Assembly: GCA_946885665.1 (NCBI GenBank)
Contig: CAMPGT010000066.1
Coordinates: 1-15,575, forward strand
Direction of reading: 5' to 3'
Length of the DNA: 15,575 nt
Origin: an uncultured Chitinophagaceae bacterium
Lineage (GTDB): Bacteria > Bacteroidota > Bacteroidia > Chitinophagales > Chitinophagaceae
A model generated the notes under the pieces. The model saw nothing but the letters and a program-made list of their open reading frames with translations. It ran no database searches and was not told the origin of the DNA. Each line of letters starts with the position of its first letter. Position 1 is the stretch's first letter. Shown piece by piece: positions 1-7,380 of the stretch. The translations under genes and the position numbers were made by a program.

Positions 1-105
1 ATTCAGATAGCGGATGAAGTCAAGGAGTTAGGTTCATATAAGGCAACGATAGATTTTGGCAATGGCAACAGCACCGAGCTTGAATTTGAAGTTGTAGGTG
101 AATAA
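1..105 (+). CDS. rplI: 50S ribosomal protein L9, C-terminal fragment (5' end outside window)
   Basis: An open frame runs from base 1 to a TAA at 103-105 and encodes 34 residues. It starts IQIADEVKELGSYKA and ends LEFEVVGE. The pattern of V/I-K-x-L/V-G-x-Y-x-A, a short beta-rich stretch and a terminal FEVVxE is what I know from the C-terminal domain of Bacteroidota L9 proteins, which bind 23S rRNA near the L1 stalk. L9 is about 150 residues long, so most of the gene lies upstream of the window. The usual order in this phylum is rpsF-rpsR-rplI, which would make this the end of that operon. The assignment rests on a short tail only and was not checked by a search. Another small protein with a similar tail remains possible. 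Confidence 0.7.
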   Translation: MQIADEVKELGSYKATIDFGNGNSTELEFEVVGE

Positions 106-132
106 ATCGCGGCGAAAATCTTTTCATTTTAC

Positions 133-175
133 AGGTAAGGAATATGTTTACTTTCAAATAAAATATTCCTTATCT
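133..175 (+). terminator. Hairpin downstream of rplI, possible terminator or leader element
   Basis: The arms TAAGGAATAT (136-145) and ATATTCCTTA (163-172) are perfect inverted repeats. They can be extended outward by a G-U, a G-C and an A-T pair to 133-175, around a 17-base loop. The hairpin begins 28 bases after the rplI stop and is followed by T-rich sequence (TCTTCATTTT). It could end the ribosomal operon. The stem is AT-rich, the loop is long and the T tract is not clean, so it could equally be a regulatory hairpin in the leader of the RRM gene. Confidence 0.4.
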
Positions 176-298
176 TCATTTTAGATTACTGTAGTTAGTT
201 CTCTTGTTCTGTAGTGTCTTACCTCAATCCGGTTTCCTCAGTTCATTGTAGCAACTACTCTCATAATCGGATTAAAGAACTTAAAATCAACAGTTACA
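176..298 (+). promoter_or_regulatory. Upstream and leader region of the RRM protein gene
   Basis: This stretch separates the post-rplI hairpin from the ATG at 299, so the promoter of the RRM gene should lie here or just upstream. I find no convincing TTTG / TAnnTTTG pair. Short complementary pieces exist: GTAGTT (191-196) with AACTAC (253-258), and AATCCG (226-231) with CGGATT (268-273). They would allow long-range leader pairing, but six-base pairs over loops of 36 bases or more are expected by chance. No Shine-Dalgarno sequence precedes the start; the last 30 bases are A-rich, as is common in Bacteroidota. Confidence 0.3.
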
Positions 299-673
299 AT
301 GAACATTTACGTAGGCAACCTCTCCTGGCAAATGACCGATGAGGATTTGAGAACCTTATTCGAGCAATACGGTTCAGTTACATCCGCTAAGATCGTCAAA
401 GACAAAGTAAGCGGCCGCAGCAAAGGTTTCGGTTTCGTTGAAATGCCTGATGAAACGGAAGCGCAGAATGCACTGAGCAGCCTGTACGAATCTGAAGTTC
501 TGGGCCGCAAGATCATCGTTAATGAGGCTCAGCCCAAACCCCAGGGAACTGGCGGCGGAGGCGGCGGATTTAAAAAGAGAAGCTTTGGCGGAGGCAACTC
601 CGGCGGCGGCGGCGGTTACAAAAAGGGCGGCTTCAACAGAGGCGGCGGTGGCGGATATAACAGAGATTATTAA
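299..673 (+). CDS. RNA-binding protein with one RRM and a glycine-rich tail
   Basis: This is a 124-residue single-RRM protein. The RNP2 motif is IYVGNL (residues 3-8) and the RNP1 motif is KGFGFVEM (residues 42-49), with the aromatic residues that stack on single-stranded RNA. The RRM fills residues 1 to about 76. Residues 83-120 are a low-complexity tail of glycine runs broken by FKKRSF, YKK, FNR and a final YNRDY, like the tails of plant GRPs and cyanobacterial Rbp proteins. Related bacterial proteins are often cold-induced and are thought to act as RNA chaperones; that role is an inference here. The gene stands alone: it has its own upstream region and a strong terminator right after it. 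RNP2 lies at the very N-terminus, so the ATG at 299 is the natural start. Confidence 0.93.
   Translation: MNIYVGNLSWQMTDEDLRTLFEQYGSVTSAKIVKDKVSGRSKGFGFVEMPDETEAQNALSSLYESEVLGRKIIVNEAQPKPQGTGGGGGGFKKRSFGGGNSGGGGGYKKGGFNRGGGGGYNRDY
545..655 (+). repeat. Low-complexity GGN-rich tract encoding Gly runs
   Basis: Within the RRM gene, four runs of three to six glycine codons (mostly GGC and GGA) are separated by short basic/aromatic spacers such as FKKRSF and YKKGGFNR. The DNA is therefore an imperfect GGC/GGA triplet repeat and may vary in length between strains. It supplies the flexible tail of the protein. Confidence 0.7.
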
Positions 674-700
674 TCAACCATTTATACCTTTTACGTCTTT

Positions 701-737
701 AAATCCTTCCGGCCAGCCCGGAAGGATTTTTTATTTT
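701..737 (+). terminator. Intrinsic terminator after the RRM protein gene
   Basis: There is a perfect 12-bp stem, AAATCCTTCCGG (701-712) with CCGGAAGGATTT (718-729), around the five-base loop CCAGC. A T-rich run (TTTTTATTTTT) follows directly. It starts 27 bases after the stop of the RRM gene. This is a textbook Rho-independent terminator on the + strand and separates this gene from the beta-barrel gene downstream. Confidence 0.93.
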
Positions 738-847
738 TCGTCTCGCACACACAAGAAAGTCATGATTTTGCGTTAATAGGTTCAGTCCGGATTTGTCCGA
801 ATTATTTCAACGGATCCCAGACCACTGAAAACTAAAATCTAATATCC

Positions 848-1789
848 ATGAAGCAGGATCTACCCCGTTCTGTCTGGAAATGCTGTGTGCTCTCTTGCCT
901 TACTCTTTTTTCCCTTTCGTCTTTTGGGCAAATGACCGAATCTTCTTCCTTCATGGAAGCAGGCATCACCGTTGGCCCGTCCAACTTCCTCGGCGACCTT
1001 GGAGGTAACATGGGCAGGGGAACAAAATTCATCAAGGATAACAACTTCCCCATGACGAAACTCACATTCGGGGGATTTGTGACCTACCAGCCGAATGAGC
1101 TGTTCGGGTTTCGCCTTGCCCTTAACTTTGGCTCGCTCGAAGGAGATGACGCCATCATCAAAAGCAAAGGCGGCCTTGAAGAAGCACGTAAGATCCGCAA
1201 CTCCAACTTCCGTTCGAAGTTCACAGAAGCATTATTGGTAGCCGAAGTTTACCCCACGGTATTCCTTGAAGAAGACCCTTCAGATGTTTACAAAAAACTA
1301 AGGCCCTACGTTCTTGCCGGTATCGGTGGCTTTCACTTCAATCCCGAAGGATTCGATCCCGTTAGCAACCAGTGGGTGCAACTGCAACCGCTGCACACGG
1401 AGGGACAGGGCTTCGCTGAATATGCCGAAAGGAAAGATTATAAGCTGACACAGATGAACCTGCCGCTGGGCATCGGTATCAAATACTTCCTGAATGAAAC
1501 GGTCAACCTGAGCTTCGAGATCGTTCACAGGAACACGTTTACCGACTACATCGACGACGTAAGCACCAACTACATAGACCCCGCATTGTTCTATAATTAT
1601 TTGCCTACATCACAGGCCGCGTTGGCCGCACGCATGGCAAATAAATCGGGAGGAGTATTTGGTGATGGCAACAAGCGCGGCACGGCCACAAACAATGATG
1701 CTTATTATTCAGCAGGATTTAAACTGGGCGTTCGCCTGGGCGGCAACAGCCGCTATGGCAACTCAACAAATTGTCCGATAAGATTCTGA
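848..1789 (+). CDS. Putative outer membrane beta-barrel protein (PorG/DUF6089-like)
   Basis: This is a 313-residue protein with an N-terminal signal peptide: a basic start (MKQDLPRSVWK), a hydrophobic core to about residue 25, and likely cleavage near SSFGQ. The mature part opens with EAGITVGPSNFLGDLGG, an opening like that of Bacteroidota barrel proteins of the DUF6089/PorG kind. Alternating polar and hydrophobic strands follow (for example LTFGGFVTY, FGFRLALNFG, LPLGIGIKYF and SLSFEIVHR), and the protein ends in YYSAGFKLGVRLG. The KLRPYVLAGIGGFHFNP segment is typical of small porin-like barrels. I expect it in the outer membrane. PorG works with the T9SS, but no T9SS core gene is nearby, so a precise role is not claimed. 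The gene follows a terminator at 701-737 and lies 55 bases before the next gene on the same strand. Confidence 0.7.
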   Translation: MKQDLPRSVWKCCVLSCLTLFSLSSFGQMTESSSFMEAGITVGPSNFLGDLGGNMGRGTKFIKDNNFPMTKLTFGGFVTYQPNELFGFRLALNFGSLEGDDAIIKSKGGLEEARKIRNSNFRSKFTEALLVAEVYPTVFLEEDPSDVYKKLRPYVLAGIGGFHFNPEGFDPVSNQWVQLQPLHTEGQGFAEYAERKDYKLTQMNLPLGIGIKYFLNETVNLSFEIVHRNTFTDYIDDVSTNYIDPALFYNYLPTSQAALAARMANKSGGVFGDGNKRGTATNNDAYYSAGFKLGVRLGGNSRYGNSTNCPIRF

Positions 1790-1844
1790 GGTTGATTGAA
1801 AATATATGTTGATCCGTACCCTTTTTCAATTAACTAACGAGCCA

Positions 1845-2249
1845 ATGAAATTACTTTTACCCAGGATCATCCTCACCCTTATCGCTATTATGTTTCTTGT
1901 ATTCGCGCTGATGGTCTCCACAGGATCATACGCCGCTTATGCAACACCGTTAAATCAGCACGGCAAGTATTCTGATTCTATCCTCATCTACAAACAAGTA
2001 CTGAACAAGTCGTACAAGATCGGTTTATACCCCGATGCTGCGCAGAAGGTGGTGTTCTTTACAGTGAAAGGGTCTGAAGGAAAAGTGTACCAGCTCTATA
2101 TTTTCGACCTCGAGGGAAACCTTGTTAAACAATCCGAAATACGCAACAGGCAAACATCATACGTCAGTGAAATGGAGAGAGGGACCTATGTGTTTGATGT
2201 TTTTTGTGACGACGATAAGATTGGCAATGGACAGATTGCCGTACGATAA
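1845..2249 (+). CDS. Small secreted protein with a T9SS sorting-domain-like C-terminus
   Basis: The open frame begins at 1806, but I choose the ATG at 1845. It puts a standard signal peptide at the N-terminus (MKLLLPRI, hydrophobic residues 8-24, possible cleavage at SYA-AYA near residue 30). The 13 residues encoded upstream would spoil it. The product is 134 residues. About 74 residues at the C-terminus (61-134) follow the pattern of a Por/T9SS type A sorting domain: LYPDAAQKVV as a variant of the usual YPNP start, VYQLYIFDLEGNLV as the central beta hairpin, RGTYVFDVF, and the ending GNGQIAVR. In the known system such domains are carried on large cargo proteins and direct export and surface attachment. 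Here only about 30 residues lie between the signal and the domain, so the protein is almost all sorting domain. Its function is unknown. Confidence 0.7.
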   Translation: MKLLLPRIILTLIAIMFLVFALMVSTGSYAAYATPLNQHGKYSDSILIYKQVLNKSYKIGLYPDAAQKVVFFTVKGSEGKVYQLYIFDLEGNLVKQSEIRNRQTSYVSEMERGTYVFDVFCDDDKIGNGQIAVR

Positions 2250-2453
2250 AATGATTAAATGTTAAAACCAGTAAGCAGCAGGGAAATTTTTAAAATCTAA
2301 ATATCCGGTTGAGTCAAACCTGGTCCGTTCCCTATAATTTCCAAGTACCCTGATAACAAAGATTTTCTTAATCACTTCCTGCTATTGCTTATTGGATTTT
2401 AAGAGTTAAAAGTTAAAACCGTCTCCCGTCTCCTCTTTGCCCTTTGCCGAACC
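2250..2453. other. Intergenic region between convergent genes
   Basis: These 204 bases lie between the 3' ends of the small secreted protein gene (+) and uvrA (-). They are AT-rich and contain an imperfect inverted repeat (CCGGTTGA / TCAAACCTGG, 2305-2323) and a short tandem (GTTAAAAGTTAAAA, near 2405-2418). No clean intrinsic terminator, RNA gene or further coding frame is visible. A run of seven C (2457-2463) sits just inside the uvrA 3' end. Confidence 0.5.
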
Positions 2454-5333
2454 TCACCCCCCCAGCTCACTCTTCAAAAACCTGCCCGTATGGCTTTCCT
2501 TCACTTTAACCAACTCTTCAGGAGTTCCTTCAAATAGTATTCTCCCTCCCCCATCTCCTCCTTCCGGACCGAGGTCAATAATGTGATCCGCGACCTTTAT
2601 CACATCGAGGTTGTGCTCGATCACCAGCACGGTATTGCCCCTGTCAACAAGCTTGTTCAACACGTCGATCAAGTGCTGTATATCCTGGAAATGCAGGCCC
2701 GTAGTAGGCTCATCGAGAATGTAAAATGTTTTGCCGGTATCTTTCTTCCCCAACTCCGTCGACAGCTTCACACGCTGCGCCTCTCCCCCGCTTAACGTAA
2801 CCGCCGACTGGCCGAGCGTGATGTATCCCAGCCCTACTTCCTGCAGCACTTTTATTTTACGGTAGATGTACGGCACAGCCGAAAAGAATTCAACGGCCTC
2901 ATCAACCGTCATGTTCAACACATCACTGATGGATTTGCCCTTGTAACGAATCTCTAAGGTTTCGCGGTTGTACCGCCGGCCGTTGCACTTCTCGCAATGC
3001 ACATACACATCCGGCAAAAAATTCATCTCGATCACGCGCATCCCGCCACCTTCACACACATCACATCTTCCACTCTTTACATTGAACGAAAAGCGCCCCG
3101 GCGTGTAACCACGAATCTTTGCTTCGGGAACCGAAGCAAACAACGTGCGTATATCGGTAAAAAATCCGCAATACGTTGCAGGATTACTTCTCGGCGTACG
3201 GCCAATCGGCGATTGGTCCATTTCAATCACCTTATCAATGGCCTCGAGCCCTTTGATAGATTTATGCTCCAATGGCGACGTTCGTGAATTATACGCGTGC
3301 TGGCTAAGAATGGGGTACAAGGTTTCATTGATGAGGGTTGATTTGCCACTGCCGCTCACACCGGTCACCAATATCAATTTACCCAGCGGAAATTTTACAT
3401 TCACGCCGCGCAGGTTATTACCATTCGCGCCTTTAAGCTCTATAAACCTGCCATTACCTTTTCTTCGCCGGGCGGGAACGGCAATTGTTTTCTCGCCAAA
3501 TAAAAATCGCGACGTTTCCGAACCATTGGCATAAAGTTTATCCGGTACACCTGATGCCACAATGCGGCCGCCATGCTTGCCGGCCAACGGACCAATGTCC
3601 ACCAGGTGATCGGACGCCAGCATGATGTCTTTGTCATGTTCAACCACCAGCACACTGTTGCCAATGTCTCTCAGGTTTTTCAGCGCGTCTATCAACCGTT
3701 TATTGTCGCGCGGATGCAAGCCGATGCTGGGCTCATCAAGAATGTAGGTAATGCCCTGCAATTGCGAACCAATTTGCGTGGCCAGCCTGATACGCTGCGA
3801 TTCGCCTCCGCTCAGCGACCTGGCCGGCCGCCTAAGCGTAAGATAATTCAGGCCCACATCCAGCAGAAATTGCAACCGCTCGCGTATTTCCTTCAGCACA
3901 TCTTTCGCTATCGTTCGCTGCTTGTCGCTAATTCTGTCTTCAATGTCAGTGAACCACACCTGGAGCTTGTCGAGATTGAGTTCACTCAATTCAGAAATGT
4001 TCTTTCCATCGAGCTTGAACCAGAGGCTGTCTTTCCTCAGCCGCGCACCGTTACATTCGGGGCAGGTTTTCAGTTCCATAAACTGCTCCACCCATTCTCT
4101 CACCGAATCACTCGTGCCACCGCCGAACCAACGCTTCAATTGCGGAATGATGCCCTCGTATTCTTCCGCATATACGTTTCCGTTGGTCTCCGTATCGGAG
4201 TAGTCGAATTCAGCCGTGCCGGTTCCCTCTTCATTTCCGTATAAAATAACGTTGACGGCCTTCTGAGAAAGGTCCTTCACCGGCTTGTTGAGGTCTATCT
4301 TATATTTTCTCGCTACCTGTTGCACCTGCCGGAAGGAATACGCTTCGCGCGCTTCTCCCAACGGTACGAAGGCGCCCTCGTTGATACTGTACCCATCATC
4401 GGGCAGCACGGCTTCCATGCTCACCTGGTAAATATCGCCAAGGCCCTTGCAGGTGGGACAATAACCGTACGGCGAGTTGAAAGAAAAGGAATTGGGAGAA
4501 GGCTCTTCGTAGCTGATACCCGTGTCTTCACACATCAGCTCGCGACTGTATTGAACAGTTTTGTTCAAATCGTTGAGGAGAACAAACATGAGGTCCTTGC
4601 CTGTCTGCAATGCTTTTTGCACGCTCTGCGCGAGGCGCAGTTTCATGTCTTCGGTCACTGCCAGCCGGTCTATCACCACTTCGATGTCGTGTATCTTGTA
4701 GCGGTCAACCTGCATCTTTGCAGCGAGGTCCTTTATCTCTCCATCAACACGCACTTTGAGGTATCCTTTTTTGCGGATGTCTTCAAACAGTTCGCGGTAA
4801 TGGCCCTTTCTTCCGCGCACCAACGGCGCGAGTATGCTAATCTTCTTCCCGATAAATTTCTGGTAAATATTCGCGACGATCTCTTCTTCACTGAATTTCA
4901 CCATCTTTTTACCGGTGTTGTAGCTGTAGGCATCTGCGGCCCGCGCATACAGCAGCCGCATAAAATCATACACTTCGGTGATGGTACCAACGGTTGACCG
5001 CGGATTGCGGTTGGTGGTCTTTTGTTCGATCGAGATGACCGGCGAAAGGCCGGTGATCTTGTCTACGTCGGGCCGCTCCATGTCGCCAATGAACTGCCGG
5101 GCATACGCCGAAAAGCTTTCCATGTAACGGCGCTGCCCCTCGTTGTAAATAGTATCAAAAGCCAGCGACGATTTTCCGCTTCCGCTAACGCCGGTAAATA
5201 CTACCAGCTTGTTTTTCGGAATGCGTATATCTATATTCTTTAGATTGTGTTCCCTCGCGCCAAAAACCTCGATATATTCCTGGCCGTCGTTTTCGGGTTC
5301 CTCTACCGGTGCCTTCCCATTAGATTTTGCCAT
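2454..5333 (-). CDS. uvrA: UvrABC excinuclease subunit A (DNA damage recognition ATPase)
   Basis: This 959-residue protein is close to the usual UvrA length of about 940. UvrA dimers find bulky DNA lesions and load UvrB in nucleotide excision repair in the cytoplasm. Both ABC ATPase modules are complete. The first has Walker A GVSGSGKS (48-55), signature LSGGESQR (about 505-512) and Walker B ILDEPSIGLHP. The second has Walker A GVSGSGKS (about 658-665), signature LSGGEAQR (about 845) and ILDEPTTGLH. Two CxxC pairs in the second zinc module (CDVC and CEKC) are intact. In the first module the leading pair reads CEDT, so one cysteine is missing, while CPTC is kept. The ATG at 5333 is supported by the N-terminus (YIEVFGAREHNLKNI) and by a TAAATTTG box just upstream. 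The gene appears monocistronic and is divergent from the epimerase gene. Confidence 0.98.
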   Translation of the reverse strand: MAKSNGKAPVEEPENDGQEYIEVFGAREHNLKNIDIRIPKNKLVVFTGVSGSGKSSLAFDTIYNEGQRRYMESFSAYARQFIGDMERPDVDKITGLSPVISIEQKTTNRNPRSTVGTITEVYDFMRLLYARAADAYSYNTGKKMVKFSEEEIVANIYQKFIGKKISILAPLVRGRKGHYRELFEDIRKKGYLKVRVDGEIKDLAAKMQVDRYKIHDIEVVIDRLAVTEDMKLRLAQSVQKALQTGKDLMFVLLNDLNKTVQYSRELMCEDTGISYEEPSPNSFSFNSPYGYCPTCKGLGDIYQVSMEAVLPDDGYSINEGAFVPLGEAREAYSFRQVQQVARKYKIDLNKPVKDLSQKAVNVILYGNEEGTGTAEFDYSDTETNGNVYAEEYEGIIPQLKRWFGGGTSDSVREWVEQFMELKTCPECNGARLRKDSLWFKLDGKNISELSELNLDKLQVWFTDIEDRISDKQRTIAKDVLKEIRERLQFLLDVGLNYLTLRRPARSLSGGESQRIRLATQIGSQLQGITYILDEPSIGLHPRDNKRLIDALKNLRDIGNSVLVVEHDKDIMLASDHLVDIGPLAGKHGGRIVASGVPDKLYANGSETSRFLFGEKTIAVPARRRKGNGRFIELKGANGNNLRGVNVKFPLGKLILVTGVSGSGKSTLINETLYPILSQHAYNSRTSPLEHKSIKGLEAIDKVIEMDQSPIGRTPRSNPATYCGFFTDIRTLFASVPEAKIRGYTPGRFSFNVKSGRCDVCEGGGMRVIEMNFLPDVYVHCEKCNGRRYNRETLEIRYKGKSISDVLNMTVDEAVEFFSAVPYIYRKIKVLQEVGLGYITLGQSAVTLSGGEAQRVKLSTELGKKDTGKTFYILDEPTTGLHFQDIQHLIDVLNKLVDRGNTVLVIEHNLDVIKVADHIIDLGPEGGDGGGRILFEGTPEELVKVKESHTGRFLKSELGG

Positions 5334-5352
5334 AGTTATTTCAGAAGAACCG

Positions 5353-5360
5353 CAAATTTA
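5353..5360 (-). promoter_or_regulatory. Putative -7 box of the uvrA promoter
   Basis: Read on the - strand this is TAAATTTG, an exact match to the Bacteroidota -7 consensus TAnnTTTG. It ends 19 bases before the uvrA ATG. A T-rich stretch (CCCCTTTTTATG) lies at about the right distance for a degenerate -33 TTTG element, but an exact TTTG is absent. The position and the perfect -7 match make this the best promoter candidate in the window. Confidence 0.5.
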
Positions 5361-5386
5361 CTAAAATTATTGGCATAAAAAGGGGC

Positions 5387-5394
5387 TAACTTTC
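5387..5394 (+). promoter_or_regulatory. Possible -7 box for the aldose 1-epimerase gene
   Basis: TAACTTTC differs from the TAnnTTTG consensus only in the last base and ends 23 bases before the epimerase ATG. No TTTG is seen 19-21 bases upstream. It lies in the 84-base divergent region shared with uvrA. Confidence 0.3.
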
Positions 5395-5417
5395 ATCCCG
5401 CAAAAACGTCCACTTAC

Positions 5418-6287
5418 ATGTTTACCATTGAAAACGACCAGCTAAGGATCAGCGTAAAATCAAAAGGAGCCGAGCTCGACAGCCTCTTCAGCAAGGAAAC
5501 CGGCCTCGAATATTTATGGAGCGGCGACCCGGCCTTCTGGGCGAAAAAATCGCCCATTCTCTTTCCGATCGTGGGCACCCTGAAAGACAACACTTACCAT
5601 TACAACAATAAGCCTTATCACCTCACGCGGCACGGGTTTGCGCGTGACAGAGACTTTGCGGTGACCGCGCAAACCGGGAATTCACTTACCCTGACGCTCG
5701 CCAGCGATGATGCCACACTGGCGGTGTATCCGTTCACCTTCCGGCTGGAGGTGGTGTACACCATCGTCAACAATGAGCTGGAGGTGAAATACATTGTTCT
5801 CAATGAAGGGCAGAACAACATGTTTTTCTCCATTGGCGGGCACCCGGCGTTCCGGCTTCCGTTGGAAGAAGGAATTGCCTACGACGATTATTATTTTGAA
5901 TTCAGCCGGTTGGAAGACGCCAGGCGCTGGATGATCTCCCATGGGGGATTGATCGAACCCACCACTGTACCGTTTATCACCAACGACAACCGCCTCGATA
6001 TTTCAAAAGACATGTTCCGGCACGACGCCATTGTGTTCAAATACCTGAACTCTGACAGCATAAAACTCAAAACAAAAAAGTCGCGGCACGGCCTTGAGGT
6101 GCGTTTTCCCCGTTTCCCTTTTCTCGGCCTGTGGGCCGCGCCCCATGCCGATTTTGTTTGCATTGAACCCTGGTGTGGGATTGCAGACAGCACCTCTACC
6201 AAACAGGAACTTATCAACAAAGAAGGAATTAACCTGCTAACGCCCGGCCAGGAGTTCGAAAGAAAATGGTCGGTGGTTGTGTACTGA
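5418..6287 (+). CDS. Aldose 1-epimerase family protein (GalM/LacX-like)
   Basis: This is a 289-residue protein of the galactose-mutarotase superfamily, a beta-sandwich that interconverts the alpha and beta anomers of sugars in the cytoplasm. The N-terminus (IENDQLRISVKSKGAELDSL) and the ILFPIVGTL block are typical of the LacX-like branch. Candidate active-site residues are visible: H72 in RHGFARD, H142 in IGGHPAFR, and the catalytic-base candidate E250 in CIEPWCG. The length matches the branch. The natural substrate is not fixed by sequence; glucose, galactose or a phosphorylated sugar are all possible. The gene is divergent from uvrA and 109 bases before the glycosyltransferase operon. It could supply sugars to that operon, but the gap and the generic nature of the family make this speculative. 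Confidence 0.92.
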   Translation: MFTIENDQLRISVKSKGAELDSLFSKETGLEYLWSGDPAFWAKKSPILFPIVGTLKDNTYHYNNKPYHLTRHGFARDRDFAVTAQTGNSLTLTLASDDATLAVYPFTFRLEVVYTIVNNELEVKYIVLNEGQNNMFFSIGGHPAFRLPLEEGIAYDDYYFEFSRLEDARRWMISHGGLIEPTTVPFITNDNRLDISKDMFRHDAIVFKYLNSDSIKLKTKKSRHGLEVRFPRFPFLGLWAAPHADFVCIEPWCGIADSTSTKQELINKEGINLLTPGQEFERKWSVVVY

Positions 6288-6396
6288 CTTGTAGAATTAC
6301 TTCATCAGACGCTCATTTGACAGAAACACTTCTGACAACTATTCGCCACGGTATCGTTCTTGATAGTAAAGTAAAATCCAAAATAGAGAACGAGAG
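6288..6396 (+). promoter_or_regulatory. Upstream region of the + strand glycosyltransferase operon
   Basis: These 109 bases lie between the epimerase stop and the first glycosyltransferase ATG. A small hairpin, CAGAA (6321-6325) / TTCTG (6330-6334) with loop ACAC, is present, but no T tract follows it. A TTTG at 6316-6319 sits 20 bases before TATTCGCC, which only weakly matches a -7 box. The purine-rich AGAGAACGAGAG just before the ATG at 6397 may serve in ribosome binding. The operon promoter is probably here but cannot be placed with confidence. Confidence 0.3.
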
Positions 6397-7380
6397 ATGA
6401 GAGAGGAAAACCGACTTCACATTTTCACCTGGCACATTCACGGCAGCTACCTGTATTATCTTTCGCAGGGAAATTACACGATCTACATCCCCGTTAACCG
6501 CGACCGCACCGACCGGAACATCGGACGAGGGGAAACGTTTCCTTTCGGTGAGAACGTCATCGAAGTGGACGTTGCCGATATTCCTAAACTCAGGATCGAC
6601 TGTATTCTATACCAGCATAAAGAGAATTATACTTCAGATCAATACCGTATTCTCACTGAGGATCAAAGAAAATTGCCACGCATTTACCTGGAGCACGATC
6701 CGCCGTGGCAACATCCCACCGACACAAAGCATGTAGTGGACGATCCCGATGTAGTGGTAGTGCATGTAACGCACTTCAACAGGTTGATGTGGGACAACCA
6801 TGGCAACCGCACGACTGTTATCGAACATGGCGTAACCGACAAAGGAGTCGCCTACGACGGCTCGCTGGCAAAAGGTATTGTTGTGATCAATAACCTCCCT
6901 TCAAGGGGCAGGCTGCTGGGCCTGGATATTTTTCAGAAAGTAAGAAAGCATATACCGCTCGATTTGGTAGGCATGGGAACGGAAGGAGTGGGCATGGGGG
7001 AAGTGTTGCATCCGCGCTTGCCGCAATTCATCAGTAAATACCGGTTCTTTTTCAACCCCATCCGCTACACCAGTTTCGGGCTGGCGGTGTGCGAAGCCAT
7101 GATGGGCGGGTTGCCCGTTGTAGGTATGGCCACCACCGAGATGCCTACTGTGTTCACAAACGGAGCAAATGGAATCATTCACACCGACATTTCCTATTTG
7201 ATCGGTCAAATGCGAAGGCTGCTCGACTCGAAGCGATACGCCGAAATTATCGGCGCCGAGGGCCGCAAAACGGCGCTTTCGAGATTCAGCATCGAACGTT
7301 TCACCAACGATTGGGAACGGCTATTCAGAAGCACGACAAAAACCGGGATTTATGAAAAAGCAGATAGCGTTTATCAGTGA
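6397..7380 (+). CDS. GT-B fold glycosyltransferase, GT4-like, with altered E-x7-E motif
   Basis: This is a 327-residue protein resembling the GT4 ('group 1') family, retaining GT-B enzymes that move a sugar from a nucleotide donor. The C-terminal half carries the diagnostic block FGLAVCEAMMGGLPVVGM, in which E233 matches the second Glu of the family E-x7-E motif. The position of the first Glu holds T225 (YTSFGL instead of EPFGL). The N-terminal half has a short Rossmann-like start (HIFTWHIHGSYLYYL) and a likely acceptor-side segment (YLEHDPPWQHP). There is no signal peptide or membrane segment, so it should act on the inner face of the cytoplasmic membrane. It is the first gene of the + strand operon and overlaps the next gene by 29 bases. 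Donor and acceptor are unknown. Confidence 0.85.
   Translation: MREENRLHIFTWHIHGSYLYYLSQGNYTIYIPVNRDRTDRNIGRGETFPFGENVIEVDVADIPKLRIDCILYQHKENYTSDQYRILTEDQRKLPRIYLEHDPPWQHPTDTKHVVDDPDVVVVHVTHFNRLMWDNHGNRTTVIEHGVTDKGVAYDGSLAKGIVVINNLPSRGRLLGLDIFQKVRKHIPLDLVGMGTEGVGMGEVLHPRLPQFISKYRFFFNPIRYTSFGLAVCEAMMGGLPVVGMATTEMPTVFTNGANGIIHTDISYLIGQMRRLLDSKRYAEIIGAEGRKTALSRFSIERFTNDWERLFRSTTKTGIYEKADSVYQ

Noticed and set aside
522..776. Alanine-rich 84-codon frame overlapping the RRM gene
   Set aside because: It is the GGC/GGA glycine repeat read in another frame (GCG/GCC runs), and it runs through the terminator at 701-737.
1806..1844. Upstream start adding 13 residues to the small secreted protein
   Set aside because: The added residues (MLIRTLFQLTNEP) would push the signal peptide away from the N-terminus. 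The ATG at 1845 gives a normal signal peptide.
2305..2323. Imperfect inverted repeat in the uvrA 3' intergenic region as a bidirectional terminator
   Set aside because: The stem needs bulges on one side and lacks T tracts on either side.
3573..4997. Two long + strand open frames (3573-4244 and 4320-4997) inside uvrA
   Set aside because: Both are antisense to uvrA, carry no known motif and have antisense-like composition. uvrA itself is unmistakable.
6321..6334. CAGAA-ACAC-TTCTG hairpin after the epimerase gene as a terminator
   Set aside because: The stem is only five pairs and is not followed by a T tract, so it is not distinguishable from chance.
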